Below, piece by piece: positions 1 through 5,179 of a stretch of DNA of 5,179 nucleotides. A program made the position numbers and the translations under genes. The notes under the pieces were generated by a model. The model was given only the letters and a program-made list of their open reading frames with translations, did no database searches and was not told the origin of the DNA. Each line of letters starts with the position of its first letter. Position 1 is the stretch's first letter. Location: positions 1 to 5,179 of the forward strand of contig JBCDBY010000311.1 of the NCBI GenBank assembly GCA_039182715.1. The letters are read 5' to 3'. Source of the stretch: JBCDBY01 sp039182715 (GTDB taxonomy: Bacteria > Planctomycetota > PLA2).

Positions 1-138
1 GCGCTCTTCTGGGCGAGGACGGATCGTCGAGATCGAGGAATCCCGAGGAAGCCGTGGCAGGAGTCACGGCGACGAGGGATGACGCGGAACTCGGCGATCC
101 GGACCGGCCAGAACCCGCGGGGTCATGAATGATGCAGG

Positions 139-588
139 CTAGAGATACCTGCGGAACGCCTCGAACACGGAGGCGTAGAGCTCGCGCTTGAAGAAGACGG
201 CGCCGTCCTGGATCTCGCGGGCGGTCGCCCAGCGCCAATCCGTAAATTCCGGTTCGGCGGTGGCGATATCGATGTCCGCGTCGGTGCCGTCGAAGCGGAG
301 CAGGAACCACTTCTGCTCCTGGCCCGTGTAGCGGCCGTCCCACGCCCGGGGCCGGCTCTCTTCCGGCAGGTCGTACCGGAGCCATTCGGGGTGCTCGGCG
401 ACAATGGTCGCGCGGCCCGTGCCGACCTCCTCCTCGAGCTCGCGGTAGACCCCCTCGCGCGGCGTCTCTCCTTCTTCCAGGCCACCCTGCGGCATGTGCC
501 AGACGCCGTGATGGCGCAGGCCCAGAAAGATGCGGCGTCGGTCGTCCAGCAGAACGATCCCGACGCCGCGTCGGTACTCGCTACTGAT
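139..588 (-). CDS. rppH: RNA pyrophosphohydrolase, Nudix family, non-canonical start
   Basis: Predicted cytoplasmic Nudix hydrolase that removes pyrophosphate from 5'-triphosphate RNA (or cleaves dinucleoside polyphosphates), starting mRNA decay. The Nudix box GX5EX7REUXEEXGU is intact at residues 35-57 (G35, E41, R49, E50, E53, E54, G56), with T57 in the last hydrophobic place. RppH hallmarks follow: WLRYDLP (69-75), GQEQKWFLL (89-97), PEF..WRW and FKREL near the C-terminus. The family's N-terminal strand is present as YRRGVGIVLLDD (5-16), but the reading frame from the upstream stop (604-606) to it has no ATG, GTG or TTG. I place the start at an ATC (586-588), 7 nt after a GGAG (596-599), giving 149 residues, close to the family's size of about 160. 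The first ATG (493-495) would delete that strand. The gene overlaps the end of the upstream gene, suggesting translational coupling. Family call is confident; the start is inferred. Confidence 0.85.
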   Translation of the reverse strand: MSSEYRRGVGIVLLDDRRRIFLGLRHHGVWHMPQGGLEEGETPREGVYRELEEEVGTGRATIVAEHPEWLRYDLPEESRPRAWDGRYTGQEQKWFLLRFDGTDADIDIATAEPEFTDWRWATAREIQDGAVFFKRELYASVFEAFRRYL

Positions 589-2587
589 GCTTGAACTCCG
601 CCTTCACGCGCGGGCCGTTCTTCATGAAGTTCGCCATGCCGATGCGCATGTCCTCGAGGCCGCAGACCTCGCCGAAGCACTTCGACTCGAACTTCAACCC
701 TTCCTCGAGGCCCATCGCGAGGCCCTCGACGATCGCCTTGCGCATGACCGCGTCGACCGCCGTGGAGAGGTGGCCGAGATCGACCTCGGGAAGCTCCGCG
801 GGCGCCTCGATCGGCTCGCTCGGAATGCGCTCGAAGCCGTCGCGCGCCATCTGCTTGGCGACCTGGATCGCCTCGGCGCGCAGGTCGCCGTCGATCTCCG
901 CGGAGATGAGGCCCGCTTCCACCGCGTCCGGGCCGGAGATGGTTCCGCCCGTGCGCAGGATGCTCCACGCCTTCTCGAAGCCGATCACGCGCGGCAGGCG
1001 CTGCGTGCCGCCCGCCCCGGGAATGATGCCGAGGTTGGGCTCGGGCTGGCCGGCGAGCACCCGCAGGCCCCGGCGCGCGATGCGCCGGTGGCAGGCGAGC
1101 GCGAGCTCGTTGCCGCCGCCGAACGCGAGGCCGTTGTAGGCGCAGACCACCGGCTTGGTGCAGTTCTCGATGACGTTGAGATAGCTGTGCGAGTGCGCCG
1201 AGGTCGCCTCGCCGTCCGCGGGCGACTCGACGGCGGAGAGCATGCCGATGTCGGCGCCCGACACGAACGCCTTGCGGCCGAAGCCGGTGATGACGATGCC
1301 CTCGATCGAGGCGTCCGCCTCCGCCTCCTGCACGCGCGCGCCGAGCTGCTCGAAGACGTCCTTGTTGAGCGCGTTCAGCACCGCCGGGCGGCGAATGGTG
1401 AGCACCGCCACGCCGTCCGCGTCGTCGCGGATGACGAACGGGATCTCCCAGGGCTCGTTCCGCGCCGCGATGCAGGCGGGCACGAGGAAGCCCTTGTGGT
1501 CGGCCGCGTACTGCTCGACGAGCGCGCGCGCCTTGTCGACGCCGAGCTCGTTCATGTACTCGAAGGGCGGCTTGGTGACGAGCGCGGTCTGCACGCCCAT
1601 CTCGAGGTCGGCGACGTTGCTGATGCCGCTATCGAGGATCTCGCCGACGATGCCGAAGTAGGCGCCCAGCATGCGGTCGCGGATCTTCGCGGTCTGCTCG
1701 TCGGAGACCTCGACCTTCTCGCCGCGCTTCGCCGTGTCCCACGCCTCGCCCGTCTCCATGACGCCTTCCATGAGCTTGGTCGGCTTGAACCAGGGGTAGA
1801 GCTTGTCGTGGTAGTGCTGCAGCCCGACGAAGGTGAGCGGGTTGCCGCCGGTGAGATTCATGGCGGTGAACGGGCCGACGCCCTGGCCGAGCACCTTGCG
1901 TGCGACCGCGTCGACTTCCTTCACGGTGCCGAGTCCCTCTTCGACGCAGAGCGCGGCGGCGTGGAAGAGACCCTCGAAGATCGGGTCCATCGCGTAGCCG
2001 TAGCGCGAGCCGACCTTGATCGGGACCTTGCCGATCTCCTCGTAGAAGGACATCAGCCAGTCGATCATCGCGGCGTCCGAATCGGCCGACGGCACGATCT
2101 CGACCATCGGGTTGCGCTCGGCGGGGAAGAAGTAGTGGATGACGCAGGTGCGCGCCTTGTGCTTCGCCTCGCCGAAGATCACCTCGGGCTCCATGTGCGA
2201 GCTGTTCGAGGCGAACATCGCGTCGTCGGCGACGATGCCCTCGAGCTGGCCGAAGATGAGCCGCTTGATCCTCAGGTCCTCGGAGGCCGCCTCGATGACG
2301 AGATCGGCGCCGCGCAGCTGCTCGTAGTCGTCGGTGAAGGTCGTGTTGTCCTTCATCGCGCGCGCCCGCTCCGGCTTGAACGCGCCCGTCTCCACGCCCT
2401 TGTCGATCTTCTTCTCGAGCTTGGCGCGCCCCGCGGTGAGCGCCGCCTCGGCGACGTCGACGACCACGACCGGCACTTCGAAGGGCTGCATCACCTTGGT
2501 CATGTGCAGCGCGATGTCGGGCCCGATCTGGCCCGAGCCGATGATGCCGATCTTGTTCAGGGAGCGCGTTCCGAGCGTGTATGCCAT
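581..2587 (-). CDS. 3-hydroxyacyl-CoA dehydrogenase/enoyl-CoA hydratase fusion (dehydrogenase domain first)
   Basis: A 668-residue bifunctional beta-oxidation enzyme: hydration of enoyl-CoA and NAD-dependent oxidation of 3-hydroxyacyl-CoA, in the cytoplasm. Residues 11-185 are the NAD-binding domain with GSGQIG (17-22), S130, H151 in HYFFP and E163 in MVEIVP at the usual catalytic places. Residues 186-380 are the dehydrogenase C-terminal region. Residues 385-668 are a crotonase domain with oxyanion-hole segments FVSGADI (441-447) and AFGGGNE (488-494) and both catalytic glutamates, E494 and E516 (GQPEPNLG). The crotonase C-terminal tail is complete. FadB and FadJ carry the hydratase first; this reversed order resembles archaeal crotonyl-CoA hydratase/3-hydroxybutyryl-CoA dehydrogenases. 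The start is the ATG at 2585-2587: an upstream extension to 2662 is arginine-rich and non-conserved in look, and MAYT precedes the nucleotide fold at normal distance. No Shine-Dalgarno is visible. Substrate chain length is unknown. Confidence 0.9.
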   Translation of the reverse strand: MAYTLGTRSLNKIGIIGSGQIGPDIALHMTKVMQPFEVPVVVVDVAEAALTAGRAKLEKKIDKGVETGAFKPERARAMKDNTTFTDDYEQLRGADLVIEAASEDLRIKRLIFGQLEGIVADDAMFASNSSHMEPEVIFGEAKHKARTCVIHYFFPAERNPMVEIVPSADSDAAMIDWLMSFYEEIGKVPIKVGSRYGYAMDPIFEGLFHAAALCVEEGLGTVKEVDAVARKVLGQGVGPFTAMNLTGGNPLTFVGLQHYHDKLYPWFKPTKLMEGVMETGEAWDTAKRGEKVEVSDEQTAKIRDRMLGAYFGIVGEILDSGISNVADLEMGVQTALVTKPPFEYMNELGVDKARALVEQYAADHKGFLVPACIAARNEPWEIPFVIRDDADGVAVLTIRRPAVLNALNKDVFEQLGARVQEAEADASIEGIVITGFGRKAFVSGADIGMLSAVESPADGEATSAHSHSYLNVIENCTKPVVCAYNGLAFGGGNELALACHRRIARRGLRVLAGQPEPNLGIIPGAGGTQRLPRVIGFEKAWSILRTGGTISGPDAVEAGLISAEIDGDLRAEAIQVAKQMARDGFERIPSEPIEAPAELPEVDLGHLSTAVDAVMRKAIVEGLAMGLEEGLKFESKCFGEVCGLEDMRIGMANFMKNGPRVKAEFKHQ

Positions 2588-2594
2588 GCACGGA

Positions 2595-2624
2595 ATTCTA
2601 GAACCGGCGGCAAAGGGTCGACAA
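2595..2624 (-). promoter_or_regulatory. Candidate sigma-70 type promoter for the dehydrogenase/hydratase gene
   Basis: Read on the minus strand, TTGTCG (2619-2624, four of six matches to TTGACA) is followed after 18 nt by TAGAAT (2595-2600, five of six matches to TATAAT). Only 7 nt separate the hexamer from the ATG, so transcription would begin at or next to the start codon, giving a leaderless mRNA. This fits the absence of a Shine-Dalgarno sequence there. It lies in the 102-bp gap between divergent genes. Inferred from sequence only. Confidence 0.45.
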
Positions 2625-2675
2625 CGCAACTTGCCGGACAACCTCCCGGCGCGCAATCCCATCGGTGGGGCGTCT

Positions 2676-2681
2676 TAGGAT
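2676..2681 (+). promoter_or_regulatory. Candidate -10 element of the exported-protein gene
   Basis: TAGGAT matches TATAAT at four of six positions and lies 8 nt before the ATG at 2690. No convincing -35 hexamer lies at the right distance. The same bases contain AGGA (2677-2680), 9 nt from the ATG, which could instead be a ribosome binding site on a longer transcript. The sequence cannot decide between the two. Confidence 0.25.
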
Positions 2682-2689
2682 CGAGTCCG

Positions 2690-3196
2690 ATGCGTAGCGG
2701 AATCGGACTCATCTCCCTGGTCGCTCTCGGTCTCGTGCTCGGCATCGCCTTTTCCCAGGAGGCGGCGCCGGAAACCAAAACGGTCGCGCCCAAGCGCGAT
2801 CCCGTGCTCCGGCCTCCGCTCGATCCGTCGCGCATCTGGAGCTTCCACTTCGAAGGCAAGAAGGCCAACGGCGCCTTCCTCGAGCTTGCGCGCCCCGACG
2901 AGCAGAACGAGGGGAAAGGCCGCACGCTGGTGATCACCCTGCTCGAAGTGCGGCAGCGGCAGACGATGCGCTGGCAGTTCGTCGAGCACAAGAAGGCGCC
3001 GCGCAGCTGGAAGAAGAGCGTCCGTCGCAGCGAACTGTTCAGTCTGGGGCAGCTCGACGAGTCGACGAAGTACCTCGCCAACCTCTATCGCTCGAACATC
3101 GGCATGCGTTTCGACCCCGACATGCGTCCCTCGATCGAAGTGACGCAGGGCAGCGGCAACATGGCGGTGTACGCGGAAGGTTATTGGGCGGATTGA
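2690..3196 (+). CDS. Hypothetical exported protein
   Basis: I do not recognise this 168-residue protein. Residues 1-22 look like a Sec signal peptide: MRSG followed by a hydrophobic stretch to about residue 21, with possible cleavage after AFS (residues 20-22), just before Q23. No cysteine follows, so it is not an obvious lipoprotein. A proline-rich, charged linker (about 24-45) leads to a domain beginning DPSRIWSFHFEGKKANG that looks rich in beta strands, with a basic middle (KKAPRSWKKSVRRSEL) and a glycine/aromatic C-terminus. It has no cysteines and no recognisable catalytic motif. A much longer open frame runs upstream in the same register, but that part is antisense to the dehydrogenase/hydratase gene. 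The ATG at 2690 is chosen because the signal peptide begins there and AGGA lies 9 nt upstream. It is divergent from the fatty-acid gene; the repeat hairpin downstream starts on its stop codon. Confidence 0.7.
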   Translation: MRSGIGLISLVALGLVLGIAFSQEAAPETKTVAPKRDPVLRPPLDPSRIWSFHFEGKKANGAFLELARPDEQNEGKGRTLVITLLEVRQRQTMRWQFVEHKKAPRSWKKSVRRSELFSLGQLDESTKYLANLYRSNIGMRFDPDMRPSIEVTQGSGNMAVYAEGYWAD

Positions 3197-3284
3197 GCTG
3201 CGAGCTACGAGCTACGAGCTACGAGCCGGAAGCGGGTGGAGATTGCGTTCGGCTCGCAGCTCGAGGCTCGTAGCCCGCAGCTCC
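3194..3284. repeat. Inverted pair of heptamer arrays (unit CGAGCTA), gap 1
   Basis: Five 7-bp units start exactly at the TGA stop of the exported-protein gene: TGAGCTG, three identical CGAGCTA, then CGAGCCG (3194-3228). After a 21-nt spacer come five units in inverted sense: CGGCTCG, CAGCTCG, AGGCTCG, TAGCCCG, CAGCTCC (3250-3284). The arms 3195-3227 and 3251-3283 pair at 29 of 33 positions, plus one possible G-U, so the transcript could form a long hairpin around a 23-nt loop. No clear U-tract follows. It could act as a roadblock or 3'-end stabiliser for the upstream mRNA, or be a non-coding mobile or slippage-derived repeat. Function is unknown. Confidence 0.85.
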
Positions 3285-3290
3285 TTCTGA

Positions 3291-3296
3291 TAGTTT
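3291..3296 (+). promoter_or_regulatory. Candidate leaderless -10 element of the iron-sulfur/NrfD gene
   Basis: TAGTTT fits TANNNT and lies exactly 7 nt before the ATG at 3304. No Shine-Dalgarno sequence occurs in the 20 nt before that ATG. No good -35 hexamer is visible, because that position falls inside the right repeat arm (around 3268-3273). Support comes mainly from the similar arrangement upstream of two other genes in this window. Confidence 0.3.
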
Positions 3297-3303
3297 CCCC
3301 GCC

Positions 3304-4647
3304 ATGCGCTGGGGCTTCGTCCTCGAGCAGGAATCCTGCATCGGTTGTCACGCCTGCACCGTCGGGTGCAAGGCGGAGAACGACGTCCCGCTCGGCTCGT
3401 TTCGGACCTGGGTGAAGTGGATCGAGACGGGCCAGTATCCGGAGACGGAGCGCCACGCCGCGATCCTGCGCTGCAATCACTGCACGGACGCGCCGTGCGT
3501 CACGATCTGTCCGACCATCGCGCTGCACAAGCGCGACGACGGCATCGTCGATCTCGACGCCGACCGCTGCATCGGTTGCGCCTCCTGCATGCAGGCGTGC
3601 CCCTACGACGCGATCCACATCGATCCGCGCGAGGGCACGGCCGCGAAGTGCCATTTCTGCGCGCACCGGCTCGAGGTCGGGCTCGCTCCCTCGTGCGTCT
3701 CGGTCTGCCCCGAGCAGGCGATCAAGGTTGTCGATCTCGACGACCCCGAGACGCGCGCGGAGCTCGCGCGCCGCAAGGCGGAGGTGCGCAAGCCGGAGCG
3801 CGGCACGCGCCCGCAGACCTACTACACCGGCGCGCACGCCGCCACGCTCGATCCGCTCGCGGTCGACGGCACGCGCACGCTCTCCCACGCCGAGGTGCCG
3901 GATCCGATGCCCGCACCGGGGAACAAGGAGGCGCGCAGCGTCTACGACGTGCCCAAGCCGCGCCCCTGGGGCGACCACATCGCCGCCTACATGGTCACGA
4001 AGGCGCTCGCGTCCGGCGCCCTCATCGCGGCGGCGCTCTTCCCGGTGCCCCTGCTCGGCTGGGCGAGCATCGTCTTCACCGCGCTCACCGTCCTGCTGCT
4101 GATCGGCGACCTGCACCAGCCGCGCCGCTTCTTCTACCTGCTCACCATGCCGAACACCGACTCGTGGCTGGTGAAGGGCGGCTGGGTGCTCACCGCGCAT
4201 GGCGCGCTGAGCCTGCCCTACGCGTTCGGTCTCTTCCACCCCTACCTCGCCGTCGCGGCGATTCCCGTCGCGCTCATGACCTCGGTCTACACCGCCTTCC
4301 TCTTCCGTCAGGCGCGCGGCCGCGAGCTCTGGAGCGAGGACCCGATGCTGCCGTGGGTACTCCTCGCGCAGTCGGGGGCGGCGGCCGCGCTGTGCGGCTG
4401 GTTCATCGGTGAGGGCAGTCCCATCCTGCTGATCGCGTACGCCGTCGTCGCGCTCGCTTCCCTGCTGGTGCCGATGCGCACGCAGCCCGCGGAGCAGGCG
4501 CACCAACACATGGTGCGGCATCCCGCGTTCGGGCTCGGCGTGGTCTTCGCGCTCGCCGCGATCTTCTTCCCGCCGCTCGTCGTCGTCGCCTTCGCGCTGC
4601 TCGACTGGATCTACATCCGCGCCGGCCAGGAGGTGCCTCTTTCTTGA
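3304..4647 (+). CDS. Four-cluster [4Fe-4S] ferredoxin fused to NrfD-type membrane anchor
   Basis: A 447-residue fusion of the electron-transfer and quinone-reacting subunits of a molybdenum oxidoreductase of the DMSO/polysulfide reductase type. Residues 1-140 hold 16 cysteines in four groups (C12/15/18/22, C57/60/65/69, C89/92/95/99, C116/119/131/135), enough for four [4Fe-4S] clusters as in PsrB or DmsB. A linker (about 141-223) leads to a NrfD-like domain with about seven membrane segments (near 227-248, 250-270, 287-310, 313-335, 348-368, 372-391 and 408-438). The family signature DLHQPRRFFYLLT..N..SW spans 269-288. Canonical NrfD/PsrC proteins have eight helices and are separate polypeptides. 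There is no signal peptide, and the positively charged loops (RR at 274-275, RQARGR at 335-340, 391-406) all fall on the same side as the N-terminus, placing the clusters in the cytoplasm. It lies 84 bp before the catalytic subunit gene. The substrate cannot be deduced. Confidence 0.9.
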   Translation: MRWGFVLEQESCIGCHACTVGCKAENDVPLGSFRTWVKWIETGQYPETERHAAILRCNHCTDAPCVTICPTIALHKRDDGIVDLDADRCIGCASCMQACPYDAIHIDPREGTAAKCHFCAHRLEVGLAPSCVSVCPEQAIKVVDLDDPETRAELARRKAEVRKPERGTRPQTYYTGAHAATLDPLAVDGTRTLSHAEVPDPMPAPGNKEARSVYDVPKPRPWGDHIAAYMVTKALASGALIAAALFPVPLLGWASIVFTALTVLLLIGDLHQPRRFFYLLTMPNTDSWLVKGGWVLTAHGALSLPYAFGLFHPYLAVAAIPVALMTSVYTAFLFRQARGRELWSEDPMLPWVLLAQSGAAAALCGWFIGEGSPILLIAYAVVALASLLVPMRTQPAEQAHQHMVRHPAFGLGVVFALAAIFFPPLVVVAFALLDWIYIRAGQEVPLS

Positions 4648-4739
4648 GTGGTCAGTTGTCAGTCATCAGTTTTCAGTTCCTGCGAACGGGAGGCTGCCGA
4701 CGGATGACTGACAGCTGAGAACTGATTACTGATGACTTT
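4645..4739. repeat. Inverted pair of heptamer arrays (unit TCAGTNN), gap 2
   Basis: Five 7-bp units start exactly at the TGA stop of the iron-sulfur/NrfD gene: TGAGTGG, TCAGTTG, TCAGTCA, TCAGTTT, TCAGTTC (4645-4679). After 25 nt come five inverted units: TGACTGA, CAGCTGA, GAACTGA, TTACTGA, TGACTTT (4705-4739). Two alternative hairpins are possible: 4661-4679 with 4719-4737 (17 of 19 paired) or 4653-4667 with 4703-4717 (14 of 15). They share 4661-4667 and so exclude each other. The right array overlaps the likely start codon of the next gene (4732) and ends in TTTT. The layout matches the repeat at 3194-3284 although the unit sequence differs. Confidence 0.85.
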
Positions 4740-5179
4740 TACCCCGATGCGCTTCCTTCCCGACCAGCTCACCGCGGCGCCGCCGCCCGAGCAGTGGGAC
4801 GCGTACGTCGAGCTCGATGCCAAGGCGTGGCCGCGCCGCGTGAAGCGCGAGATGAAGCTGGTCCCGACGATCTGCTTCAACTGCGAGTCGGCGTGCGGGC
4901 TCCTCGCGTACATCGACAAGGAGACCGGCAAGGTGCGCCGCTTCGAGGGCAATCCGGTGCACCCGGGGAGCCGCGGCCGCGTCTGCGCCAAGGGGCCCGC
5001 GACGCTCAACCAGGTCGAGGATCCGGATCGCATCCTGCATCCGCTCAAGCGGGTCGGCCCGCGCGGCGAAGGCGGTTGGGAGCGCGTTTCCTGGGACGAG
5101 GCGCTCGACACGATCGGCGGCCGCATCCGCAAGGCGCTGCAGGAGGACCGCCGGACCGAGGTCATGTACCACGTCGGCC
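4732..5179 (+). CDS. Molybdopterin oxidoreductase catalytic subunit, N-terminal part (cut by window end)
   Basis: The first 149 residues of a Mo/W-bis-pyranopterin oxidoreductase of the DMSO reductase family. The N-terminal [4Fe-4S] motif is CX2CX3CX29C (C48, C51, C55, C85), followed by K87 in CAKG, the conserved lysine between cluster and cofactor. Downstream, DPDRILHPLKR and WERVSWDEAL are typical of the family. The frame is open to the last base. Residues 1-45 contain no hydrophobic stretch, so there is no Tat signal although R35-R36 occur; the subunit is probably cytoplasmic. With the upstream iron-sulfur/NrfD protein it would form a membrane complex exchanging electrons with quinone. The start is uncertain: ATG 4732-4734 lies inside the repeat, and an in-frame ATG at 4747-4749 (MRFLPDQL) lies just outside it. 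Neither has a clear Shine-Dalgarno. The substrate (a sulfur compound, formate or another) is unknown. Confidence 0.88.
   Translation, partial: MTFTPMRFLPDQLTAAPPPEQWDAYVELDAKAWPRRVKREMKLVPTICFNCESACGLLAYIDKETGKVRRFEGNPVHPGSRGRVCAKGPATLNQVEDPDRILHPLKRVGPRGEGGWERVSWDEALDTIGGRIRKALQEDRRTEVMYHVG

Noticed and set aside
51..70. Possible terminator hairpin after rppH (GCCGTG/CACGGC, 8-nt loop)
   Set aside because: The stem is only 6 bp, lies about 70 nt past the stop, and has no U-tract on either strand.
1..138. Possible gene ends or starts at the left edge
   Set aside because: Short open frames exist on both strands (for example a minus-strand GTG at 65-67 reading off the edge), but none has recognisable content or a convincing start signal.
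2631..2659. TTGCCG with CAATCC 17 nt later as a plus-strand promoter
   Set aside because: The -10 part barely matches TATAAT; TAGGAT at 2676-2681 is the better candidate.
530..2689. A plus-strand open frame of more than 2 kb running into the exported-protein gene
   Set aside because: It lies exactly in the register where its codons are reverse complements of the dehydrogenase/hydratase codons. Stops there need TTA, CTA or TCA codons in the real gene, which are rare in GC-rich genes. The translation is low-complexity and rich in Arg, Ala, Leu and Asp; only the part from 2690 is real.
3205..4521. Long minus-strand open frame opposite the iron-sulfur/NrfD gene
   Set aside because: Its product is arginine-rich and repetitive in composition, while the plus strand encodes clear cysteine motifs and membrane segments.
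3194..4739. CRISPR array
   Set aside because: The units are contiguous heptamers without spacers and occur in inverted halves, unlike CRISPR repeats of about 30 nt with unique spacers.
4659..5172. Minus-strand open frames opposite the molybdenum subunit
   Set aside because: They are shadows of the plus-strand gene, which has the CX2CX3CX29C motif and family signatures and stays open to the window end.

Overview
This is a GC-rich bacterial segment with two transcription units pointing away from each other around about position 2640. The base composition, the acyl-CoA oxidation enzyme with reversed domain order, and the molybdenum/iron-sulfur/NrfD respiratory genes suggest a Gram-negative environmental bacterium, perhaps of Myxococcota or Desulfobacterota type. 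That placement is an inference; no rRNA or marker gene is present.

Left side, minus strand: a bifunctional 3-hydroxyacyl-CoA dehydrogenase/enoyl-CoA hydratase (581-2587) is followed without a gap by a Nudix RNA pyrophosphohydrolase (rppH, 139-588). The conserved N-terminus of rppH has no ATG, GTG or TTG. The best start is an AUC that overlaps the end of the upstream gene and sits 7 nt after a GGAG. Positions 1-138 hold no gene I can support.

Right side, plus strand: a small unrecognised exported protein (2690-3196), a four-cluster ferredoxin fused to an NrfD-type membrane anchor (3304-4647), and the start of a molybdopterin oxidoreductase catalytic subunit (from 4732, cut off by the window end). 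The last two form a quinone-linked membrane complex. Neither has a Tat signal, and the loop charges of the anchor put the iron-sulfur domain in the cytoplasm, so the complex appears to face inward.

Both plus-strand gaps between genes are filled by the same unusual architecture. Five tandem 7-bp units start exactly on the upstream TGA stop codon, followed by a 21-25 nt spacer and then five 7-bp units in inverted orientation. The unit sequences differ between the two gaps. In addition, three of the four ATG starts have a TAGNNT hexamer 7-8 nt upstream and little or no Shine-Dalgarno sequence, which suggests leaderless transcription.
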